From: Rhodoferax sp.
GTDB lineage: Bacteria; Pseudomonadota; Gammaproteobacteria; Burkholderiales; Burkholderiaceae_C
Length of the DNA: 15,270 nt
Assembly: GCA_029865675.1 (NCBI GenBank)
Contig: JARXAU010000060.1
Location: 1 to 15,270, forward strand
Direction of reading: 5' to 3'
A model generated the notes under the pieces. It made no database searches. It was not told the origin of the DNA and saw only the letters and a program-made list of their open reading frames with translations. Shown here in pieces: positions 1-7,589 of this stretch (the stretch's first letter is position 1; every line of letters begins with the position of its first letter). The translations under genes and the position numbers were made by a program.

Positions 1-138
1 AGCGTGTTCCATGCATGGCAGCTCGGACACTTGCCCAACCACTTTGGGTTGGAGCCGCCACATTCAGAGCAGATGAAAACGCTTTTCTCTTTGGTCATTC
101 CTCATCTTACTGGGCGAACATACAGTTTTTTCGCTTGA
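1..138 (+). CDS. 3' end of an unidentified protein gene (partial)
   Basis: Frame 1 is open from the first base of the window to a TGA at 136-138 and gives 45 residues. The stretch starts SVFHAWQLGHLPNHF, has protein-like composition (several His, Trp, Phe, Pro) and ends TYSFFA. I do not recognise the family. A second frame starting at 15 is also open, but its product is unlike a natural protein. The upstream part of the gene is outside the window, so neither start nor function can be judged. The stop is followed by about 145 bp of AT-richer non-coding DNA before the next gene, which fits a real gene end. Confidence 0.4.
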   Translation, partial: SVFHAWQLGHLPNHFGLEPPHSEQMKTLFSLVIPHLTGRTYSFFA

Positions 139-284
139 TGATCTGGGTTTGCAGCGCTGGGCGGCAAGCCCCTCATTCAATAGGTGATTTAGATATCAAG
201 CCATTGCTTTAAATTACATTTGTATCTTTTTGATCCTGGATATCGCGCGGGGGACCGTCACAACCATTATCTAAGCTGGACGCC
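139..284. other. Intergenic region upstream of the DUF3047 gene
   Basis: This is AT-richer non-coding DNA between the presumed gene end at 138 and the ATG at 285. It must contain the promoter of the lipoprotein gene, but I could not find a -35/-10 pair with good spacing. TTGCTT at 204-209 and TATCTT at 223-228 are only 13 bp apart. No strong Shine-Dalgarno lies before 285, only TGGA shortly upstream. Confidence 0.4.
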
Positions 285-1061
285 ATGCATAGAACAAACC
301 CTTTTTCCGCGCCACACCTTGGGCGATGTGCACTTTGGTTACTGAGCTTGGGTTCGGTGTGGCTGGTGGGCTGCGCCACCAAACCTGTTCCATTGGCGGT
401 GGATGGCCAGCACAGCAGTTACACGTGGAGCATCCAGCAGCAGGCCGCGTGGCAAGAGATGCCCTTTCCCGGCAAGGTCCGAACCAGTTACCGGCTTGAC
501 GCGCTGGCTCCACCGGGCACCTTGGGCCCGCAAGGTGCTTTGCGGGCAGAGGCCCAGTCCTCCGTGAGCATGCTACGCACGCCGGTGCGGGTTGAGGCCG
601 ATGCTCTGGGCCACATCGCCTTTTCTTGGCTCGTTCCCGCATTGATTCCGGACGCAGACATGGCACTTCGCGAGCGCGACGACTCTACGGTTCGTCTAGT
701 AATGGCCTTCGAAGGCGATCGCAGCCAGTTTTCAGCAAAAGACGCGACGCTCAACGAGCTGGCACGGCTCGTCACCGGCGAAGAAATGCCCTACGCGACG
801 CTGATGTACGTGTGGTGCAACCAGCGCCCGGTGGGCAGTGTGATTAAAAACGCCCGGACGGACCGCATCCGCAAGGTGGTGGTCGAGTCGGGCCCGCAAG
901 GTCTCCTGAAGTGGCGCACTTATGAGCGCAACATCCGCGCGGATTTTGAGCATGCCTTTGGCGAGTCCCCCGGCGCGCTAGTAGCTATCGGTCTTATGAC
1001 TGACAGTGACAACACCCGCAGCGGCACCGTGGCTTGGTACGGACCCATCGGTTTGCGCTAG
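285..1061 (+). CDS. DUF3047-family lipoprotein
   Basis: A 258-residue protein with a lipoprotein signal: basic N-terminus, hydrophobic stretch at residues 15-28, and a lipobox LVGC with the acceptor Cys at residue 30, followed by ATKP. It is therefore probably anchored to the outer or inner membrane on the periplasmic side. The mature part matches what I remember of DUF3047. An early GKVRTSYRLD motif lies near residue 63, then MYVWCNQRPVGSVIKNA in the middle, then a C-terminal block AIGLMTDSDNTRSG ending in an aromatic WYG motif. The biochemical role of the family is not known to me. The start at 285 is chosen because it gives a complete signal peptide. The gene lies 73 bp upstream of gcdH on the same strand, so cotranscription is possible, but a functional link to glutaryl-CoA metabolism is only a guess. 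Confidence 0.8.
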   Translation: MHRTNPFSAPHLGRCALWLLSLGSVWLVGCATKPVPLAVDGQHSSYTWSIQQQAAWQEMPFPGKVRTSYRLDALAPPGTLGPQGALRAEAQSSVSMLRTPVRVEADALGHIAFSWLVPALIPDADMALRERDDSTVRLVMAFEGDRSQFSAKDATLNELARLVTGEEMPYATLMYVWCNQRPVGSVIKNARTDRIRKVVVESGPQGLLKWRTYERNIRADFEHAFGESPGALVAIGLMTDSDNTRSGTVAWYGPIGLR

Positions 1062-1091
1062 TGAAGCCCAGCGGGGCCAAGGGCTACCATT

Positions 1092-1121
1092 GGGGTTTGC
1101 GGTACGCATTACCCCCGTTTT
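1092..1121 (+). promoter_or_regulatory. Hairpin plus T-run just before the gcdH ribosome binding site
   Basis: GGGGT (1092-1096) pairs with ACCCC (1111-1115). Inside it TGCG (1098-1101) pairs with CGCA (1105-1108) around a GTA loop. TTTT follows at 1118-1121 and runs directly into the gcdH Shine-Dalgarno. It looks like a terminator for the upstream gene, but it sits within the gcdH leader. It could act as an attenuator or merely as leader structure. Confidence 0.35.
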
Positions 1122-1125
1122 GGAG
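1122..1125 (+). promoter_or_regulatory. Ribosome binding site of gcdH
   Basis: GGAG is followed by 9 bases and then the ATG at 1135. This decides the start: the same frame is open from further upstream (ATG at 1006), but that would overlap the end of the lipoprotein gene. Family alignments also begin near MAHAAFNWQDPF. Confidence 0.7.
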
Positions 1126-1134
1126 ACTTCCCCC

Positions 1135-2331
1135 ATGGCCCACGCCGCGTTCAACTGGCAAGACCCCTTTTTGCTGGATGCCCAGCTCAGCGATGACGAG
1201 CGCATGGTACGCAATGCAGCTGCCGCTTATTGCCAAGACCGTCTCTTGCCCCGGGTCACCTTGGCGTTTCGCGAGAGCACGACCGACGTGGCTGTTTTTC
1301 GCGAAATGGGCGAACTTGGCCTGCTCGGCCCCACTATTCCCGAGGCCTACGGCGGCCCGGCGCTCAACTATGTGGCCTACGGCCTGATTGCCCGCGAGGT
1401 GGAGCGCGTGGACAGCGGCTACCGTTCCATGATGAGCGTGCAAAGTTCACTGGTCATGCTGCCGATTTTTGAGTTTGGCACCGAGGCGCAGCGCCAAAAA
1501 TACCTGCCCAAACTGGCCACGGGCGCGTGGATAGGTTGCTTTGGCCTCACTGAACCCGACCACGGCTCGGACCCGCAAAGCATGGTCACCCGCGCCCAAA
1601 AGGTGCCCGGCGGCTACAAGCTCAGCGGCGCCAAGATGTGGATCAGCAACAGCCCGATTGCCGACGTGTTTGTGGTCTGGGCCAAGGAAGTGAGCGAGAG
1701 CGGCGCGGTCGGCGCAATTCGCGGCTTCATTTTGGAAAAAGCCATGGCCGGCTTGAGCGCCCCAGCCATCCACAGCAAAGTCGGCTTGCGCGCCAGCATT
1801 ACCGGGGAAATCTTGATGGACGGCGTGTTTTGCCCGGAGGAAAACGCCTTTCCCGAGGTGCGCGGCCTCAAAGGGCCCTTCACTTGCTTGAACAGCGCAC
1901 GCTACGGCATCGCCTGGGGCGCCTTGGGCGCGGCCGAAGACTGCTGGCTGCGCGCACGCCAGTACACGCTGGACCGCAAGCAGTTTGGCCGCCCATTGGC
2001 CGCTAACCAGCTGATCCAAAAAAAGCTGGCGGACATGCAGACGGAGATCGCGCTGGGCCTGCAAGGCTGCCTGCGCCTGGGCCGCATGAAGGACGAAGGC
2101 ACGGCGTCGGTGGAAATCACCTCCATCCTCAAGCGCAACTCCTGCGGCAAAGCGCTGGACATTGCCCGCATGGCGCGCGACATGATGGGCGGCAACGGCA
2201 TCAGCGACGAGTTTGGCGTGGCGCGCCACCTGGTCAACCTCGAAGTCGTCAACACCTACGAAGGCACGCACGACATTCACGCCCTGATTTTGGGCCGGGC
2301 TATGACCGGGATTGCTGCTTTTGCCAATTGA
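1135..2331 (+). CDS. gcdH: Glutaryl-CoA dehydrogenase (acyl-CoA dehydrogenase family)
   Basis: A 398-residue flavoprotein that oxidises and decarboxylates glutaryl-CoA to crotonyl-CoA and CO2, passing electrons to ETF. It acts in the cytoplasm at the end of lysine, tryptophan and glutarate catabolism. The sequence closely follows human GCDH as I remember it. It has RVDSGYRSMMSVQSSLV (residues 91-107, with the substrate-carboxylate-binding Arg region), GCFGLTEPDHGSDP (134-147, flavin/substrate loop), NSARYGIAWG (253-262), ALDRKQFG-like YTLDRKQFGRPLA (277-289) and NTYEGTHDIHALILGRA (373-389). The last contains the catalytic base Glu376. Length is normal for the family. The downstream neighbour is a CaiB-type CoA-transferase, the usual partner that makes glutaryl-CoA from free glutarate. 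This context and the Arg/Glu motifs make a general short-chain acyl-CoA dehydrogenase unlikely. Confidence 0.95.
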   Translation: MAHAAFNWQDPFLLDAQLSDDERMVRNAAAAYCQDRLLPRVTLAFRESTTDVAVFREMGELGLLGPTIPEAYGGPALNYVAYGLIAREVERVDSGYRSMMSVQSSLVMLPIFEFGTEAQRQKYLPKLATGAWIGCFGLTEPDHGSDPQSMVTRAQKVPGGYKLSGAKMWISNSPIADVFVVWAKEVSESGAVGAIRGFILEKAMAGLSAPAIHSKVGLRASITGEILMDGVFCPEENAFPEVRGLKGPFTCLNSARYGIAWGALGAAEDCWLRARQYTLDRKQFGRPLAANQLIQKKLADMQTEIALGLQGCLRLGRMKDEGTASVEITSILKRNSCGKALDIARMARDMMGGNGISDEFGVARHLVNLEVVNTYEGTHDIHALILGRAMTGIAAFAN

Positions 2332-2332
2332 G

Positions 2333-2352
2333 AAGAGCGCGATCGCGCTTTT
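2333..2352 (+). terminator. Hairpin after gcdH with GATC tetraloop
   Basis: It begins 2 bp after the gcdH stop. AAGAGCGC (2333-2340) pairs with GCGCTTTT (2345-2352) around GATC, giving 8 pairs including one G-T wobble, with the last four bases T. The T-run is part of the stem, so intrinsic termination is plausible but not typical. The centre is a perfect 14-bp palindrome. If it works, the CoA-transferase gene 92 bp further on needs its own promoter. Confidence 0.4.
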
Positions 2353-2443
2353 GGCGGCGCAGAGTGCGCTGTTTGATCTGAGGCAAGCCCGGTTTGGCGC
2401 ATCGCGAACATACTGACTTCTTTAGTTTGATTGAAAGCGACCC

Positions 2444-3697
2444 ATGAGTGACCAAGCCGCCGCCCTCCCCCACCTTAGAGTGTTAGACCTCTCCCGCGTG
2501 CTGGCAGGGCCGTGGTGCACCCAAATGCTGGCCGATCTGGGGGCGGATGTGGTCAAAGTCGAGCGGCCCAAGGTCGGAGACGACACCCGGCATTGGGGGC
2601 CGCCCTTTCTGCAAGACGCGGACGGCCACGACACCGCGCACGCCAGCTACAACACGGCCTGCAACCGCAACAAACGCTCGATAGCCATCGACATCGCCAA
2701 ACCCGAGGGCCAGGCGTTGATCCGGCAGATGGCCCAAGGCAGCGACATCTTGGTAGAAAACTTCAAGGTCGGCGGCCTGGCGCATTACGGGCTGGACTAC
2801 GCCAGCTTGCACGCACTTAACCCACGCCTGATTTACTGCTCGGTCACCGGTTTTGGCCAAGATGGGCCGTATGCCGAACGCGCGGGCTACGACCTGATGG
2901 TCCAGGCCATGAGCGGCATGATGAGCATTACCGGCAAGCCCGAAGGCAGCCCTGGCGGCACGCCACAGCGCGTGGGCGTGGCACTCACTGATTTATTTGC
3001 CGGCGTTTACGCCTGCAGCGCCATATTGGCCGCAGTGGAAGTGCGCCACCGCACCGGCCTGGGCCAGCACATTGACATGAGTTTGCTGGACGTGGGGATG
3101 GCGATTCTGGCCAACCAGGCGGCTGGTTTTTTGAACACCGGCGCCAACCCCACACGCCAGGGCAATACCCACCCCAGCCTGGTGCCCTACCAAGACCTGC
3201 CCACCGCCGACGGTGCCATGCTGCTCGCGGTGGGCAACGACGGCCAATTCGCCCGCTTTTCGGAGGCTGCGGGCCAGCCGCAATGGGCGACTGATGCGCG
3301 CTTTGCCACCAACACCGACCGGGTGCGCCATCGCGATGTGTTGGTCACCCTGATTGAGACGGAGACTCGCAAACACACCACCGCCGAGTGGATCGCACTG
3401 CTGGAACACCGCGCCGTGCCTTGCGGCCCCATCAACACTGTGGCCCAGGCCTTTGACGACGCGCAAGTAAAGGCCCGCCAGCTCGTGGTGCACCAGGCGC
3501 TGGCGCCCGCTGCGGCTGCGCAAACCGGCGTGCATTCCATCGCCTCTGTGGCCAGCCCGCTGCGCCTCTTGGACACGCCACCGGTCTTGCACCGCGCCCC
3601 ACCCGCACTGGGCGAGCACACCGAGGAGGTGCTGCGGGACTTGGGGCTAGACGCCGCCGCCCTTGCCCACTTGCGCGCCGCAGGGGTTGTTGGGTAA
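2444..3697 (+). CDS. CaiB/BaiF family CoA-transferase, probable glutarate CoA-transferase
   Basis: A 417-residue class III CoA-transferase. It moves CoA between carboxylic acids through an aspartyl-CoA thioester. Beside gcdH the likely reaction is succinyl-CoA + glutarate to glutaryl-CoA + succinate, which feeds free glutarate into the pathway; the substrate is inferred from context only. Family features visible: LRVLDLSRVLAGPWCTQMLADLGADVVKVE (residues 11-40), NRNKRSIAIDI (74-84), DILVENFKVG (101-110), SVTGFGQDGPYAERAGYDLMVQAMSG (133-158), and LTDLFAGVYACSAILAAVEVR (181-201). Asp183 is the expected nucleophile, followed by RTGLGQHIDMSLLD. Length is normal. Only a weak purine stretch (GAAAG) precedes the ATG. 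The stop codon TAA (3695-3697) lies inside the repeat structure of the next gene pair's control region. Confidence 0.9.
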   Translation: MSDQAAALPHLRVLDLSRVLAGPWCTQMLADLGADVVKVERPKVGDDTRHWGPPFLQDADGHDTAHASYNTACNRNKRSIAIDIAKPEGQALIRQMAQGSDILVENFKVGGLAHYGLDYASLHALNPRLIYCSVTGFGQDGPYAERAGYDLMVQAMSGMMSITGKPEGSPGGTPQRVGVALTDLFAGVYACSAILAAVEVRHRTGLGQHIDMSLLDVGMAILANQAAGFLNTGANPTRQGNTHPSLVPYQDLPTADGAMLLAVGNDGQFARFSEAAGQPQWATDARFATNTDRVRHRDVLVTLIETETRKHTTAEWIALLEHRAVPCGPINTVAQAFDDAQVKARQLVVHQALAPAAAAQTGVHSIASVASPLRLLDTPPVLHRAPPALGEHTEEVLRDLGLDAAALAHLRAAGVVG

Positions 3698-3719
3698 GAT
3701 TCTTACTATTCAAAGTAAG
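3694..3719. promoter_or_regulatory. Candidate vapBC operator with three GTAAG half-sites
   Basis: A perfect palindrome GTAAGA-T-TCTTAC (3694-3706) overlaps a second inverted repeat, CTTACT (3702-3707), six bases, AGTAAG (3714-3719). Three GTAAG half-sites result: + at 3694, - at 3702, + at 3715. The two + copies are 21 bp apart, about two helical turns. The site covers the CaiB stop codon and abuts the AAGGA Shine-Dalgarno (3717-3721) of the antitoxin gene, 7 bases before its ATG. AbrB-fold VapB antitoxins normally autorepress at such repeats. Confidence 0.55.
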
Positions 3720-3728
3720 GATTTCCCC

Positions 3729-3968
3729 ATGAAAATCACCAGCAAAGGTCAGGTCACTATCCCGCAGTCGGTGCGCGAGCAAGCGGGCTTGCACCCCCAC
3801 AGCGAGGTGGAGTTTGAGGTGCGCGAGAACGGGGACGTGGTGATCCGCGCGGTGATCGCCCCGGCCACCAGCGCGCGCAGCGCCTTTGAGCAGGTGCGTG
3901 GAAGAGCCAACGCCGCCCAGTTCAAAGGCATGGGCACTGACGAATTCATGGCCTTTTTGCGCGGCTAA
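3729..3968 (+). CDS. vapB: AbrB/MazE/SpoVT-fold antitoxin, VapB type
   Basis: A 79-residue swapped-hairpin AbrB-fold protein. It begins MKITSKGQVTIPQSVREQAG (residues 1-20), the classical DNA-binding signature, followed by the second half of the domain, SEVEFEVRENGDVVIRAV (25-42). The C-terminal tail, with GRANAAQFKGMGTDEFMAFLRG near residues 58-79, is the usual toxin-binding tail of VapB antitoxins. It should neutralise the PIN toxin encoded next to it and repress the pair's promoter. The start is fixed by an AAGGA ribosome binding site 7 bases upstream and by the conserved MKITSKGQ beginning. The same frame is open further upstream, but that would run into the CoA-transferase gene. Its stop TAA directly abuts the ATG of the next gene (TAAATG), so the two are translationally coupled. 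Confidence 0.88.
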   Translation: MKITSKGQVTIPQSVREQAGLHPHSEVEFEVRENGDVVIRAVIAPATSARSAFEQVRGRANAAQFKGMGTDEFMAFLRG

Positions 3969-4445
3969 ATGGCGCTGCAATCCACTGCGGACGTTCCGCA
4001 AGCCCGCGAGCCTGACCCGCGCTACCTGTTCGGCGCCATGCCACGTGGCACCCTGGTGGATAGCTGCGTGCTGATCGATATATTGGCTAATGACCCGGTT
4101 TGGGCCGACTGGTCGCTCAACCAGCTGGAGCGCTGCGCGGCTTTGGGCCCACTGGTGATCAATCCGCTCATATTGGCCGAAATCAGCCCCCGCTTTGAGC
4201 GGGCCACAGACCTAGAGGCGGCACTGGCGGGCTTGCCCTTGCTCAAAGCCGCCCTGCCCTGGGACGCGGCGTTTTTGGCCGGTCAGGCCTTCAAGGTGTA
4301 CCGACTCTCCCAAGGCCTGAAAACCTCGCCCATGCCGGACTTTTACATAGGCGCGCACGCCCTGGTGGCGCAGTTGCAACTGCTCACACGGGATTCGGCG
4401 CGTTACCGCAGCTACTTCCCCAGTCTGGTGTTGGTAGCGCCATAG
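3969..4445 (+). CDS. vapC: PIN-domain toxin, VapC type RNase
   Basis: A PIN-domain protein of 158 residues from this ATG, presumably a Mg-dependent endoribonuclease that blocks translation when free of antitoxin. The acidic residues expected in the active site are present: Asp31 in LVDSCVLIDIL, Glu71 in LILAEIS, Asp124 in MPDFYIGAHAL, and Asp142 in LLTRDSARYRSYFP. VapC proteins usually start only a few residues before the first Asp. Here a 23-residue N-terminal stretch precedes Met24 (ATG at 4038), giving a 135-residue protein of typical size if that start is used. The ATG at 3969 abuts the antitoxin stop and favours coupling, while 4038 favours normal length. Neither has a clear Shine-Dalgarno. 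The gene ends 13 bp from the convergent uup gene. Confidence 0.87.
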   Translation: MALQSTADVPQAREPDPRYLFGAMPRGTLVDSCVLIDILANDPVWADWSLNQLERCAALGPLVINPLILAEISPRFERATDLEAALAGLPLLKAALPWDAAFLAGQAFKVYRLSQGLKTSPMPDFYIGAHALVAQLQLLTRDSARYRSYFPSLVLVAP

Positions 4446-4458
4446 CCCCCGTCACCGT

Positions 4459-6417
<1,959 letters not shown>

Positions 6418-6427
6418 GTGGCCCGGA

Positions 6428-6976
6428 TTATCCCCTGCGAATGCGCACTCCCACCGACAAGACTGCTTTTGCAATGTAGAGCACGATCAGGGTGCCAAGC
6501 AGATCGCCCGTGAACATCAAAAGCAAACCGGCCAAGATGTCGTCGCTGGCACCACGCCAAGCAAACCAAAGCTGGTGCAGTCCTGCGCTGGTGGCTGCAA
6601 ACATCGCTGCAACGCGCAGCAGGACGCCAGGGCTCAGGCGATGGAGATCCGCTTCAATTTGGGAAAATCCGATGCAAATTTGACGTGCCAATAAGGGAGC
6701 CAATCCCGACAAGAAAATCGTCCCCATCACGGTACCCGGGTCGCTCATCATCGCGGTCTGTGACAGAGCCACGCAGATTCCGCCCAAGACTACGCCCAGC
6801 GCTCCCCACTGGGCAAACAACAAAACCGCAAAGAGTTGCACAGCACTATGCAAAGAAATCCAACTCGCGCCCGTAGAAGACGGAAGGACATGAAAGAGGT
6901 ATTGGTTGAGGTAAAAAAAGCCGCAATAGAACGCAACGGTTCCCGAGACCACCAACATATTTTGTCGAAAATCCAT
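6428..6976 (-). CDS. Small multi-pass membrane protein of unknown function
   Basis: A 182-residue very hydrophobic protein with about five membrane segments: residues 7-30, 44-71, 82-103, 117-138 and 147-173. It is an inner-membrane protein ending in a short basic tail RIRRG. I do not recognise a named family. The block SWISLHSAVQLFAVLLFAQW (39-58) and the later MFTGDLLGTLIVLYIAK (154-170) faintly resemble parts of MASE1-type membrane sensor domains, without any output domain; this is weak. The start is supported by AGGGGTGGTGAT just before the ATG. It lies 71 bp downstream of the winged-helix gene and 10 bp upstream of uup, all on the same strand, so an operon is plausible. Base composition is more AT-rich than uup or gcdH, which may mean later acquisition. 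Confidence 0.75.
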   Translation of the reverse strand: MDFRQNMLVVSGTVAFYCGFFYLNQYLFHVLPSSTGASWISLHSAVQLFAVLLFAQWGALGVVLGGICVALSQTAMMSDPGTVMGTIFLSGLAPLLARQICIGFSQIEADLHRLSPGVLLRVAAMFAATSAGLHQLWFAWRGASDDILAGLLLMFTGDLLGTLIVLYIAKAVLSVGVRIRRG

Positions 6977-7047
6977 AGATCACCACCCCTGGTGAGACGC
7001 GTTCAATGCAAACGCGCCTGTAGGGCGGAGTCTACCCCCGATAAAGC

Positions 7048-7410
7048 TTAGGCTTGCTGGGCTTTTTCCATGCATTGACCGAGTTGCGCAAAATAGTTTT
7101 GCGTTGCTTTGGTCGGCACCACGTACTTCACGCGGTTGTCGTGGGCATCAAGGTTCAAATCGATCATGCCCTTTTTACGCAACATCTTCAGGCGACGATG
7201 CGCTGTGGTGGTGGAGATTTCAGGCAGCATCACCATGGCTTCAAGCACGGTGATCTGCTTTTCCTCGTGCCACGCGGACGCAAACGTGTTGAGCATCCGA
7301 GACTCCACGGCGTCCAAACTGGGAAAGCTCGGCAAGCCACGCACTGCCTCGACCAAGTTGAGGTACTTGGTATACATCTGCGAAAAATTAGCGCTTTTGG
7401 TTTTGGTCAT
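7048..7410 (-). CDS. Winged-helix DNA-binding protein, MarR-like
   Basis: A 120-residue protein built like a small MarR-type winged helix. An N-terminal helix (residues 8-25) is followed by a helical block 33-50, a turn at 51-65, a probable recognition helix ISTTTAHRRLKMLRKKGMI (65-83) and a wing strand pair LNLDAHDNRVKYVVPT (85-100). The C-terminal helix is 101-118. No ligand site can be read from the sequence. It is the first gene of a leftward set with the membrane protein and uup and may sense something with, or for, the membrane protein. Only GGAA precedes the ATG as a ribosome binding site. A tandem 10-bp repeat lies 60-78 bp upstream. Composition is more AT-rich than the flanking metabolic genes. 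Confidence 0.8.
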   Translation of the reverse strand: MTKTKSANFSQMYTKYLNLVEAVRGLPSFPSLDAVESRMLNTFASAWHEEKQITVLEAMVMLPEISTTTAHRRLKMLRKKGMIDLNLDAHDNRVKYVVPTKATQNYFAQLGQCMEKAQQA

Positions 7411-7469
7411 GATTTTTCCAACGAATAGAGGTAGAGATTCGGTTTCCAGGTCTTATGCCTTTTACACTT

Positions 7470-7488
7470 CACTATTTTCCACTATTTT
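7470..7488. repeat. Tandem CACTATTTT repeat upstream of the winged-helix gene
   Basis: CACTATTTT occurs at 7470-7478 and again at 7480-7488, exactly 10 bp apart, so both copies would face the same side of the helix. They lie 60-78 bp upstream of the winged-helix start codon in an AT-rich region. A binding site for that regulator is a reasonable but unproven reading. Confidence 0.4.
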
Positions 7489-7536
7489 TGCCATAGGTGC
7501 GATACTTTAATCGAATTTTATGATTTAAGTTAGTAA

Positions 7537-7568
7537 AAAGCTAATTTTGTTTTATAACTGAAAGCTAA
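7537..7568. repeat. Direct repeat AAAGCTAA
   Basis: AAAGCTAA at 7537-7544 and 7561-7568, 24 bp apart, between the end of the dehydrogenase gene and the winged-helix promoter region. Eight bases in an AT-rich stretch could be chance. Confidence 0.25.
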
Positions 7569-7589
7569 CCGCTTTTCGCATCGTTACGG

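Noticed and set aside
15..212. 65-codon frame near the left edge
   Set aside because: It overlaps the more protein-like frame 1 peptide, has no ribosome binding site and shows no family features.
1447..2280. Long open frame on the - strand opposite gcdH (277 codons)
   Set aside because: It mirrors a fully conserved acyl-CoA dehydrogenase. High third-position G+C removes stops on the opposite strand, and the product is Ala/His/Val-rich with no domain.
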